DNA from: CAZCZY01 sp964503525
GTDB taxonomy: Bacteria > Patescibacteriota > JAUYIX01
DNA: 11,346 nucleotides
Assembly: GCA_964503525.1 (NCBI GenBank)
Contig: CAZCZY010000035.1
Span: 1-11,346, forward strand
Direction: 5' to 3'
Made by a program: the position numbers and the translations under genes. The notes beneath the pieces were generated by a model, which was not told where the DNA came from, searched no databases, and saw only the letters and a program-made list of their open reading frames with translations. Below, piece by piece: positions 5,301 to 11,346 of the stretch. The stretch's first letter is position 1. Every line of letters begins with the position of its first letter.

Positions 5301-6668
5301 TTAGTTATTCGGAAAATCTTTCCACTGCGTAAAGTAAACGTTGACTTGATCTGGATCGCTTGGATTATCACCGATCAAGCCGAGTACATTGGGATGACCT
5401 AAGTAATCCATTTCGAGGTCACTAACAGCCCCTGGAGAAAGGGGATCGACCAGTTGTGGGGCGGCCTGAGTAATCCCACGCCACATGCCACCGGCCCACT
5501 GACTGTAGCCAATGTTGTAAGCGGTATCCAAGTAGTACAAAACGCCAATTGTCCCGTTAAGCGCGGTAGCGATTTCGGGCTGCCCGGCAATACCGTTGCT
5601 TGGAATCATATCGTACGGTGCACCATTATGACCTCGCCACATGCCACCATTCCAATGCTTGAAGAGCACACCATTTTGGCCGGTCTGATCATTTCCTGCC
5701 CAAACTATGGCTGGCACATTCGTGCCCTGTTCGATTGCAAGATCTGGTGCTGAATCAATTACGCCTTCGCCGGCGTTAATTACATCGACTTGGCCACCGT
5801 TCAATCCGCTCCAGTTCGTACCATTAAAGCGCGCATACATAATGCTGCGATTGTAGTAATACGGTCCTTGACGGAACCAGGCGACATGCGCCCTGCCATT
5901 GAAGTCAATTTTTAATACGGGCTGTGAGTGAGAATCTTGCATGCCCGCCGTCAATTGATCATATGCTCCTGTAAAACCATTCCAGGTCGAACCATTCCAG
6001 CGCACTACGTAGATTTGACCGTTACCAATTGCTACGGCCGGATAGCCGGTTGTGCGGCTCACTGCAATACTCGTGTAACCACCGTATTGATCCGGAAAAT
6101 TGGCATTGACCACGTCATAGGCCGTCATGCCTGACATGCCGCGCCAGTTGGAGCCTGTCCAACGTATGAGGCGAACTTGAGTGCCTTCGCTCCAGACAAC
6201 AATCGGCTGATCATTGTGGTCAAAAGCAATACTTGATAGGCCACTACCCACAGAGGGTGAGTTGCTGAGATTATCTGGTCCATTTTGATTTTGCATTCCG
6301 GTCCACTTGCTACCGTTCCACCGGGCCATCAAAACTTCACTATGACCGGTGCTGTAGTTGTGACGCGTCCAGGTTGCCGCTGGTTCGCCGCTCGCATCAA
6401 GCGCAAGATCAGCACTGTAATTAGCCAAATTAGAAACACTCACATTATCTTTGCGTTGGCCGCGTATTTTTCCATAAAAACCATCAGCAGCGACGAGCGG
6501 ATAGGGGACGCCACTTATTTGTTCCACCGTTTGCGTAGGAACAGTTGGCGGCAGCGGATACGTAAATCCGCTTTTTTGGCCAGCTTGAACAAATGCCAAT
6601 GCGGATCCCGGAGCAGCGACTGCAACGGCCAGACCAACTACTAAAACTGCTTTATACACGTTTTTCAT
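5301..6668 (-). CDS. Secreted WNG-repeat protein, probable seven-bladed beta-propeller
   Basis: The 455-residue protein begins with a Sec signal peptide (basic MKNVYK, hydrophobic core 8-19, likely cleavage after Ala25 in GSALA-F), so it is exported. A proline-rich linker (about 35-58) follows. The rest is built from repeats of 52-58 residues marked by W-N-G-x-x-W-x-G: W117, W170, W224, F281, W339 and W391, plus a final QW at 448-449. Each repeat contains a strand like PIVVW or PAIVWAG and ends near YD-h-h (YDVVN, YDQLT, YDMIP). The N-terminal FYGKIRGQRKDNVS (64-77) resembles the end of a repeat and the C-terminal VNVYFTQW the start of one, which fits Velcro closure of seven blades. The ligand is unknown; no catalytic motif is seen. 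The ATG has no SD. The gene stands alone with its own predicted promoter. Confidence 0.88.
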   Translation of the reverse strand: MKNVYKAVLVVGLAVAVAAPGSALAFVQAGQKSGFTYPLPPTVPTQTVEQISGVPYPLVAADGFYGKIRGQRKDNVSVSNLANYSADLALDASGEPAATWTRHNYSTGHSEVLMARWNGSKWTGMQNQNGPDNLSNSPSVGSGLSSIAFDHNDQPIVVWSEGTQVRLIRWTGSNWRGMSGMTAYDVVNANFPDQYGGYTSIAVSRTTGYPAVAIGNGQIYVVRWNGSTWNGFTGAYDQLTAGMQDSHSQPVLKIDFNGRAHVAWFRQGPYYYNRSIMYARFNGTNWSGLNGGQVDVINAGEGVIDSAPDLAIEQGTNVPAIVWAGNDQTGQNGVLFKHWNGGMWRGHNGAPYDMIPSNGIAGQPEIATALNGTIGVLYYLDTAYNIGYSQWAGGMWRGITQAAPQLVDPLSPGAVSDLEMDYLGHPNVLGLIGDNPSDPDQVNVYFTQWKDFPNN

Positions 6669-6698
6669 GGGTTTTTGGGCTTAATTAAGTAACCGGAG

Positions 6699-6727
6699 AG
6701 CGTACGCTATTTTTAGTCCATTGTCAA
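6699..6727 (-). promoter_or_regulatory. Probable promoter of the propeller gene with an overlapping palindrome
   Basis: On the minus strand a perfect -35 TTGACA (complement of 6722-6727) is followed after 17 bases by TACGCT (complement of 6699-6704), a weak -10 match. The perfect palindrome AGCGTACGCT (6699-6708) covers the -10 and could be a regulator site. The predicted leader is about 24 bases with no SD. Confidence 0.4.
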
Positions 6728-6758
6728 GGCTAAGCCCCTCTGTGGGCCAACGGGGTGC

Positions 6759-6764
6759 TAAGAT
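6759..6764 (+). promoter_or_regulatory. Possible -10 element giving a leaderless transcript for the gene at 6771
   Basis: TAAGAT matches four of six -10 bases including TA and final AT, and its distance to the ATG at 6771 would place the transcription start on the A of the start codon. No convincing -35 is found at 16-18 bases. The absence of an SD fits a leaderless mRNA. Confidence 0.25.
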
Positions 6765-6770
6765 CATGGC

Positions 6771-7730
6771 ATGTCCGAACAAACTCCTGACGCCCACCAA
6801 GAAGCCGCCCAAAAAATGGAACAGCAGCGGCGTTTTAGCGAGCGCGAGGGCATTACGCCGCAATATTCTTTAGAATTTTCGCAGCAACTCCAAGACTGGA
6901 TGCGAACGTATTACGAATCAAAAGACATAACGTTTGCAAAGGAGCGCGTGCGAAAAGTTGCGACCAATGGCATCGCCGGGTATCTCAACTCGCGGTTTGA
7001 TCGGAAACATGCGGATGTTTTACTTTCGAATCTTGTAGCGGGCAAAGAGCCGGACTACTTTGAAGAACTCGATAAAAATATTTTGCCAACGTACGGTAAG
7101 AACGGATACCAAGTGACTAATACGGGGGACTACTTCCAAGTTATGCAACGTGGGGGCGCAGACCTCGAGGCACAACGACCGACGTTTACCACTCCAAGCG
7201 GCAAAAAAGTCGGTGTTCAATACAAGGAATATTTTAGTTTTGTTCCTGTTGGGGCCAATGCCTCCGATACGCTCGATGAGACCAAACGATTTCACGAGGG
7301 ATTACTGGAGGCGCACAAGAAGATACAAAGCATCGCGAGTAAAAAAGGGTGGAATGTTCCTATGAAGTTTTGCGCCGATCTGCGTCAGTTGGTAACTGAA
7401 CTAGATTCGCTCATCTTGTATGTACCAAACCCTGAAGCTGGCCAAGAGCTTCGTAAAATTATTGAAGATGAAATGAAACAGCGTGGCGTTCGTCTTGGTG
7501 GTTCGGGACGAACCAGAAGTGGTTTTGACTTGACGTACCCTGATGGAACAGAAGCCTCTCATCGTATGCTTATCGCTCGCGCAACCAGCAAGTGGATTGA
7601 AGATGATTTTACAGGACCGCGACGTCTCATGAGCCAACGCAAAGAAGATATCGCGCAGCAATTGTTCACAAGAGTTCGGACTTTTGGAAAAATGAAACCC
7701 GAAGCATTGGAGCAAGCGGCGCGCGGATAA
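6771..7730 (+). CDS. Hypothetical soluble protein (possible distant HopA1/LanKC-N-like fold)
   Basis: The 319-residue product has no signal peptide or membrane segment and is probably cytosolic. The first 60 residues are polar and helical (AAQKMEQQRRFSEREG), followed by a helical region to about 105. The region 148-275 mixes strands and helices: VGVQYKEYFSFVPV, a helix LLEAHKKIQSIASKKG, then VPMKFCADLRQ, LDSLILYVPN (211-220), another helix, GSGRTRSGFDLTYPDGTEAS (244-263) and HRMLIARA. This order loosely recalls HopA1-like and class III lanthionine-synthetase N-terminal domains (strand, helix, 'DslVLY', then a sGxD..YP-type segment). The resemblance is by eye and weak. The ATG at 6771 has no SD; Met16 is an alternative start. 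It is convergent with the methyltransferase gene, 18 bases away. Function is not assigned. Confidence 0.82.
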   Translation: MSEQTPDAHQEAAQKMEQQRRFSEREGITPQYSLEFSQQLQDWMRTYYESKDITFAKERVRKVATNGIAGYLNSRFDRKHADVLLSNLVAGKEPDYFEELDKNILPTYGKNGYQVTNTGDYFQVMQRGGADLEAQRPTFTTPSGKKVGVQYKEYFSFVPVGANASDTLDETKRFHEGLLEAHKKIQSIASKKGWNVPMKFCADLRQLVTELDSLILYVPNPEAGQELRKIIEDEMKQRGVRLGGSGRTRSGFDLTYPDGTEASHRMLIARATSKWIEDDFTGPRRLMSQRKEDIAQQLFTRVRTFGKMKPEALEQAARG

Positions 7731-7748
7731 AAATCGGAGTGCGGGTTA

Positions 7749-8231
7749 CTACGGGCTGTTCGCAATTGTATAAACGGCGATTCCAAACGCGACGGAAACA
7801 TTGAGTGACTCTTTTTTTCCGTGCATGGGAATCTCGAGAATCAGGTCGGCACGTTTGAGAATAGCAGGGGATAGCCCTTTGATCTCCGGCCCGACTACCA
7901 GCGCGATATTTTTAGCTCTATGTATTTTTGAATGAACTTTTGGGTCAAACAACTTTCTCGCCTTAGCATGTTGCTCCAGTGCAAGAATGAGATAGCCAGA
8001 TTTTTTGAGTCGATCAAGGAGTGCGGTGGTTTTGACCGCATGCTCCCAGGATACGGTCTTTTCTGCACCCAGCGCGACTTTTGCAAGCTTGTCGTTGGTT
8101 CGACCAAAGCGATCAATCGGACCAGGCGTAATCCCAGACAGGTAGATGCGCGTAATGCCGGCCGCATCGGCCGTTCGAAAGATGGAGCCGACATTATAGG
8201 TGCTGCGCAAGTTATCCAAAACAACTTCCAT
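7749..8231 (-). CDS. TrmH/SpoU-family (SPOUT) RNA 2'-O-methyltransferase
   Basis: All three SPOUT motifs are present in this 160-residue protein. Motif 1 is LDNLRSTYNVGSIFRTADAA (5-24) with Asn13 and Arg19; motif 2 is LVVGPEIKGLS (111-121) with Glu116; motif 3 is IPMHGKKESLNVSVAFG (134-150). Motifs 2 and 3 form the trefoil knot that binds S-adenosylmethionine. The small size, without an extra N-terminal RNA-binding domain, is like TrmL (YibK), which 2'-O-methylates base 34 of leucine tRNAs, but the substrate cannot be fixed from sequence, so no symbol is given. The ATG at 8231 matches the usual N-terminus (MEVVLDNLRSTYNVGS); a TTG at 8255 would add eight unconserved residues. No SD is visible. 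The gene is divergent from the SLC13 gene with only 23 bases between the two starts. Confidence 0.93.
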   Translation of the reverse strand: MEVVLDNLRSTYNVGSIFRTADAAGITRIYLSGITPGPIDRFGRTNDKLAKVALGAEKTVSWEHAVKTTALLDRLKKSGYLILALEQHAKARKLFDPKVHSKIHRAKNIALVVGPEIKGLSPAILKRADLILEIPMHGKKESLNVSVAFGIAVYTIANSP

Positions 8232-8238
8232 GACAACG

Positions 8239-8263
8239 TTGTACCATAGGTACAATGGTACAA
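8239..8263. promoter_or_regulatory. 25-base perfect inverted repeat in the divergent trmH-like/SLC13 gap
   Basis: TTGTACCAT (8239-8247) and ATGGTACAA (8255-8263) are exact reverse complements around a 7-base centre, AGGTACA. A second overlapping repeat, GTACC-ATA-GGTAC (8241-8253), lies inside. The right arm begins with the ATG of the SLC13 gene. The position is ideal for an operator controlling both divergent genes, or for an mRNA hairpin hiding the start codon. A TACAAT (-10-like, 8251-8256) and TACCAT (8242-8247) also fall within it. Confidence 0.65.
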
Positions 8264-9610
8264 ACTAAAAGGAGTAGTGCGTTTTCAACAAAGCAGCTGG
8301 TCGGCCTGCTGGTGGGAGTGAGTTTGTATACCGTGGTGATGGTTTGGCCGATGCAGGACGACAGTACCCGAAGTATTTTGGCCATCTTGGCACTGGTTGG
8401 CACATTGTGGATTTTGGAAGTATTTCCGCTGTTTGTGACCGCACTGCTGATTCCGATTCTCCTAGTCCTCACAACGCCGCTGACCGAGAAACAAGTTCTC
8501 GCGCCATTTTTTGACCCAGTGATTGCGCTTTTTCTTGGCTCCTTTGTCATGGCGGTGGCATTGGAAAAACATGGAGTCGCGCACCGTGCAGCTACGGCGA
8601 CGATTAAAGTTTTTGGAAAATCCGCGCGCTTATTATTGCTGGGACTGCTCATCATTACGGCATTTTTTGGTATGTGGATTAGCAACACGGCAACCGTCGC
8701 CTTTTTGCTGCCCATTGCTTTGGCAATTATTCGTGTCAATCGGTTAAAACAATTAGCGCCAAATTTGGGAAAAGCCTTACTGTTTGCGCTGACATTTGGT
8801 GCAGCTATAGGAGGAATGGCCACCATAGTTGGAACGCCGCCAAACGCCTTGGCCGTTGATTTTTTGGCTCAAAACGGCATGACGGTGAGTTTCTTGGGGT
8901 GGCTCAAACCAGGACTTGTTATTGCACTGCTACTCGTACCGCTCGCATGGTTGGTGCTGATCACACGTTTGCGCCCAGAAATTTCCAAACTTAAATTAAC
9001 GTATACGCAAAAAAAATGGAGCAAGCCCGAAGTAATGACGGTGCTGATTGGCATTCTTGTAATTGTCTTGTGGCTGTTAGAACCGATGCATGGAATTCAC
9101 CCCGGTATTGTCGCACTGGGCGGAGCGGTGGCAGTTTTTGCGACGGGTCTACTTGAGCAACGCGACCTATCCAAAGTACCTTTTTCCGCGCTGTTACTTT
9201 TTGGTGGTGGCTTAGCACTAGGACAAGCCATGCTGACCCTTGGATTGGCAGACCAATTGGCGAACGCATTAGAAAACACTTTTGGCGGCTTGTCTCAACC
9301 AGTCCTCGCATTGGCCTTAATCGCTATAGGTGTAGCCTTGACTACCGTTGCCAGTAATACGGCTACGGCAGCTTTCTTGATTCCCGTAATAATAAGTCTC
9401 GCAAATATTCAGGGGTTTGATGCACGCATGTTGGTGATCCCCGCGACACTCGCATTGTCGATCGATTTTATTTCGCCGATTGGTACTCCCGCTGCGGCGA
9501 TGATTCATGATGCGGGGGAGTTACGTGTGTGGGATTTTATTCGTGTTGGATTGCCCCTGACAGTTATGGCCGCGCTGGTTGTCTACCTCGTTACTCTCTT
9601 GCTACTGTAA
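8255..9610 (+). CDS. SLC13/DASS-family anion (di/tricarboxylate or sulfate) symporter
   Basis: This 451-residue, strongly hydrophobic protein has the inverted-repeat layout of the divalent anion:Na+ symporters (VcINDY is of similar length). Both SNT signatures occur, S143-N144-T145 and S367-N368-T369, each followed by A-T-x-A-F-L-x-P. They pair with the re-entrant loop motifs TIVGTPPNALA (190-200) and SPIGTPAAAM (407-416). In VcINDY these loops coordinate Na+ and the carboxylate. LFGGGLALGQAM (315-326) is also typical. The likely substrate is a C4-dicarboxylate, citrate or sulfate; sequence alone does not decide. The ATG at 8255 lies inside an inverted repeat and has no upstream SD. An SD-like AAAAGGAG (8267-8274) lies oddly downstream of the ATG, with no in-frame ATG, GTG or TTG at usable distance. 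The next gene starts 5 bases after the stop. Confidence 0.92.
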   Translation: MVQTKRSSAFSTKQLVGLLVGVSLYTVVMVWPMQDDSTRSILAILALVGTLWILEVFPLFVTALLIPILLVLTTPLTEKQVLAPFFDPVIALFLGSFVMAVALEKHGVAHRAATATIKVFGKSARLLLLGLLIITAFFGMWISNTATVAFLLPIALAIIRVNRLKQLAPNLGKALLFALTFGAAIGGMATIVGTPPNALAVDFLAQNGMTVSFLGWLKPGLVIALLLVPLAWLVLITRLRPEISKLKLTYTQKKWSKPEVMTVLIGILVIVLWLLEPMHGIHPGIVALGGAVAVFATGLLEQRDLSKVPFSALLLFGGGLALGQAMLTLGLADQLANALENTFGGLSQPVLALALIAIGVALTTVASNTATAAFLIPVIISLANIQGFDARMLVIPATLALSIDFISPIGTPAAAMIHDAGELRVWDFIRVGLPLTVMAALVVYLVTLLLL

Positions 9611-9615
9611 CGCGC

Positions 9616-10644
9616 ATGGCTCAATTTTCTGTCTCGACGCAATTAATTATCAAGGCGGCAAAAAAAATGGGAGTGAGTGTCAAGACATTGCACGTGCCGG
9701 AAAATTTAGTTGAGTTTACCTATAAAGGCGAGCGCGTTTTAATTAAAGGTACAGTACCCGTTGTAAATAATATGGTGAGTGCGCGTATTTCGAACAGCAA
9801 ATTTTTAACAAAAATGTTACTAAAGTCGGCAAAATTTAGAGTACCAGCGGCACACCTTGTACAAAATCTCAACGAGGCGAACAAAATCGTCCATCTCCAC
9901 AAATTTCCACTCGTGGTCAAGCCCGTTGCCGGTTCGCATGGATACGGTGTCAGTGTCGGCGTAAAAAATCGCAAAGAATTAGCAATAGCCGTTGGGCGAA
10001 CGCTAAAGGTTAACGAAGTTCGTCACTATGATCCGGGAATTTTAATCGAGGATTTTGTAAGCGGAAAAGATTATCGATTTTTTGTGATTGATGGACGCGT
10101 GTGGTCAGTATTACGTCGGAAACCTGCAGGAGTTGCTGGCGATGGTCGCACCTCGGTCGCTGGCCTGATAAAAAAATTCAACAGCATGCCCCAAGTCGCC
10201 AAGGCAGGGGATTTTAGCAAGCCGCTGATCGCCATTTCTGTTGACGAGATTGTGCAGGAAAATCTGCACGAACAAAAAGTGACTCTCAAAACGGTTCCGC
10301 ACAAAGGCCAATGGATTTATCTCCGTAAGACGGCCAATGTGTCGCTAGGCGGTACCAGCCATGACGCGACTGACGAGGCCTCCATGGCGCTTAAGCGGTA
10401 TGCGGCGCGCGCAGCAGAAGCCCTTGGATTACGTGTGGCGGGTGTGGATTTGGCAGTAAAAGATCTTACCGCGTCGACGCCAGAAAAGGCCGGGGCCGAG
10501 ATTATTGAAATCAATGACTCACCGGGGGTTGATATGCATCATTATCCCTACCGGGGCAAAAGTCGGCCGATTGCGTACGGAATTGTTCGGGCAATATTTC
10601 CAGGCGTGCGCTTGCCAAAAAATATCAAGATTCCGCCGAAGTAA
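9616..10644 (+). CDS. ATP-grasp ligase of the cyanophycin-synthetase/GshF type
   Basis: ATP-grasp enzymes form amide bonds through an acyl-phosphate. Counting from the ATG at 9616 (342 residues): SKFLTKMLLKSAKFRVPAAH (61-80) is the entry to the fold; FPLVVKPVAGSHGYGVSVGV (97-116) holds ATP-binding Lys102 and the glycine loop; GILIEDFVSGKDYRFFVIDG (141-160) and GDGRTSVAGLIKKFN (175-189) follow; NVSLGGTSHDATDE (241-254), AGVDLAV (275-281) and EIIEINDSPGVDMHHYPYRG (295-314) carry the metal-binding Glu298 and Asn300. This order matches the ATP-grasp domains of cyanophycin synthetase and GshF rather than Ddl or RimK, without their Mur or GCS domains. The frame is open back to 9529, but that overlaps the SLC13 gene; ATG 9616 is a natural start, 5 bases after the SLC13 stop, although no SD is seen. 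It is likely the second gene of that operon. The substrates are unknown. Confidence 0.9.
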   Translation: MAQFSVSTQLIIKAAKKMGVSVKTLHVPENLVEFTYKGERVLIKGTVPVVNNMVSARISNSKFLTKMLLKSAKFRVPAAHLVQNLNEANKIVHLHKFPLVVKPVAGSHGYGVSVGVKNRKELAIAVGRTLKVNEVRHYDPGILIEDFVSGKDYRFFVIDGRVWSVLRRKPAGVAGDGRTSVAGLIKKFNSMPQVAKAGDFSKPLIAISVDEIVQENLHEQKVTLKTVPHKGQWIYLRKTANVSLGGTSHDATDEASMALKRYAARAAEALGLRVAGVDLAVKDLTASTPEKAGAEIIEINDSPGVDMHHYPYRGKSRPIAYGIVRAIFPGVRLPKNIKIPPK

Positions 10645-10655
10645 GGACGCTTCGG
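10636..10655. repeat. Small inverted repeat over the ATP-grasp stop codon
   Basis: CCGAAG (10636-10641) and CTTCGG (10650-10655) pair around an 8-base loop that contains the TAA stop (10642-10644). It lies between convergent genes, but no T-run follows on either strand, so it is at best a weak terminator. Confidence 0.4.
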
Positions 10656-10662
10656 GGCCGCG

Positions 10663-11346
10663 CTAAGCACGAACAAACGCCGGCAAATATTTTGGCGCGA
10701 CGATCCAAGGCAATTGCTTAACGGAGTCAACGTCATCAACGTTTACTTTTCCGAGATACAGGTCCATGAGACTACCACCGTGTTCTATAAAATGCGCGAC
10801 GTCGTGACGTCCAGCTAAGTAAATATAATCTTTGGTAAATGCTCCGGGAGTGCTTGTGTCAGCAAAGCCGCGCTTGACTTTAGTGGTCACGCCAAAGGCT
10901 AGGTGTTCGTCAAAGCCCAGGCGCTTAATTTCCTCATACACTTCTCTGAAAGATTTTGATCGGGCCAAATCTACGGCGATTGCGTTGCGCGCCCAAAAGC
11001 GTTGCGGTCGGGTCACCTCGGGGTGTTGATTGGTGACGTTGTAAGCGGCCAGACCTTCTTGCGTTTTTAAATAGCCGGCAAACCCTGTCACGAACAACTC
11101 GAGGGGCTGCGCGGCGCCGTTGGCCGTGGTCAAAACATGTGTCTCAATCTCGTGGGTAATGATTGGCGCGAGGCGTTCGAGTTCGAGCGTGGCACCGCGC
11201 CGAATCCACACCATGCGTTGGTTGGGTGAGACGACAACTCCCGAGACGATTGTATCGGTGGTCCTGACTTCCCAGCCCTCCAAATTGTAGCGCTCCAAAA
11301 CATCGCGGAGGATTTGGGCGACGGCCCGGGCCGAGAGGCCCGGGCC
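10663..11346 (-). CDS. DUF1704 (QEGLA-motif) HExxxH metallopeptidase, 5'-partial
   Basis: The reading frame continues to the last base of the window, so the N-terminus is missing. The TTG at 11298 is not the start: the 16 codons upstream read as a normal continuation (SARAVAQILRDVLERYN). Counting from 11298, the zinc motif HEIETH (49-54, HExxxH), QEGLAAYN (80-87) and the later FADTSTPGAFTKDYIYLAGR (145-164) are hallmarks of DUF1704, often named 'flavohemoglobin expression-modulating QEGLA motif protein'. The eukaryotic members MATCAP1/2 are tubulin tyrosine carboxypeptidases with the same HExxxH, so a carboxypeptidase activity on peptides is plausible; no bacterial substrate is assigned here. 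It has no signal peptide in the visible part. The gene is convergent with the ATP-grasp gene, 18 bases between stops, and ends in TAG. Confidence 0.92.
   Translation of the reverse strand, partial: GPGLSARAVAQILRDVLERYNLEGWEVRTTDTIVSGVVVSPNQRMVWIRRGATLELERLAPIITHEIETHVLTTANGAAQPLELFVTGFAGYLKTQEGLAAYNVTNQHPEVTRPQRFWARNAIAVDLARSKSFREVYEEIKRLGFDEHLAFGVTTKVKRGFADTSTPGAFTKDYIYLAGRHDVAHFIEHGGSLMDLYLGKVNVDDVDSVKQLPWIVAPKYLPAFVRA
11323..11346. repeat. Perfect GC-only hairpin at the window edge
   Basis: The self-complementary decamer GGCCCGGGCC occurs at 11323-11332 and again at 11337-11346, separated by GAGA. The two copies can pair into a 10-bp all-GC stem with a four-base loop. It lies inside the DUF1704 coding frame, where it encodes a normal-looking Gly-Pro-Gly-Leu-Ser-Ala-Arg-Ala, so it is probably real coding sequence. 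Confidence 0.75.

Noticed and set aside
8232..8255. TTG start at 8255 for the TrmH-like methyltransferase
   Set aside because: It adds eight unconserved residues encoded by the inverted repeat; the ATG at 8231 gives the standard N-terminus.
8277..8321. 14-codon frame with a good SD starting at GTG 8277
   Set aside because: It lies inside the SLC13 coding region in another frame, is very short and has no recognisable peptide features.
8212..8826. 204-codon open frame on the minus strand
   Set aside because: It lies opposite the SLC13 gene, has a composition typical of an antisense frame (Ser/Thr/Arg-rich, no domain) and overlaps the methyltransferase start.
9529..9615. N-terminal extension of the ATP-grasp protein
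   Set aside because: It would overlap the end of the SLC13 gene by 82 bases and its residues do not resemble the family; ATG 9616 is preferred.
11296..11298. TTG start for the DUF1704 gene
   Set aside because: Sixteen codons upstream continue a plausible helix to the window edge, so the gene is partial rather than short.

Overview
The window reads as ordinary bacterial chromosome, most likely from a Patescibacteria/CPR-type bacterium or a similarly compact genome. That placement is inference from gene content: short intergenic gaps, many starts without a Shine-Dalgarno (SD) site, FtsEX, a secreted propeller protein, a DUF1704 peptidase and several unrecognisable small proteins. UGA is used as a stop (genes ending at 4237 and 5194) and release factor 2 is present, so the standard bacterial code applies. 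I see no mobile element, CRISPR array or prophage.

Layout. Bases 2-916: 3' part of prfB (RF2), its 5' end outside the window, ending at a bidirectional terminator (953-983). 1014-1601 (-): glycine-rich membrane protein of unknown function. 1602-1769: divergent promoter region. 1770-3376: ftsE-ftsX, overlapping by one base. 3449-4237: cysteine-rich orphan protein with a strong SD, then a terminator. 4333-4406: tRNA-Gln(CUG), followed 16 bases later by a DUF1801 protein (4423-4785). 4868-5194: small acidic protein with a CxxC, also with a strong SD, ending at a second bidirectional terminator. 5301-6668 (-): secreted WNG-repeat protein, probably a seven-bladed beta-propeller. 6771-7730: soluble unknown protein. 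7749-8231 (-): TrmH/SPOUT RNA methyltransferase, divergent from 8255-9610, an SLC13/DASS anion symporter. 9616-10644: ATP-grasp ligase, 5 bases after the symporter. 10663-11346 (-): DUF1704 HExxxH peptidase, convergent with the ligase and cut by the window end.

How the genes may work together. The left third is housekeeping: translation termination and the FtsEX complex that controls cell-wall hydrolases at division. The normally adjacent prfB-ftsE pair is interrupted by an opposite-strand membrane gene. The right end is the most suggestive part: a carboxylate transporter and a peptide-bond-forming ATP-grasp enzyme form an apparent operon that faces a DUF1704 metallopeptidase. This could be an import, ligation and cleavage module, but that is inference from gene order and family biochemistry only.

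Two orphan genes (3449-4237 and 4868-5194) share strong SD sites and UGA stops, unlike every other complete gene here, and may form a separate expression class or have a separate origin.
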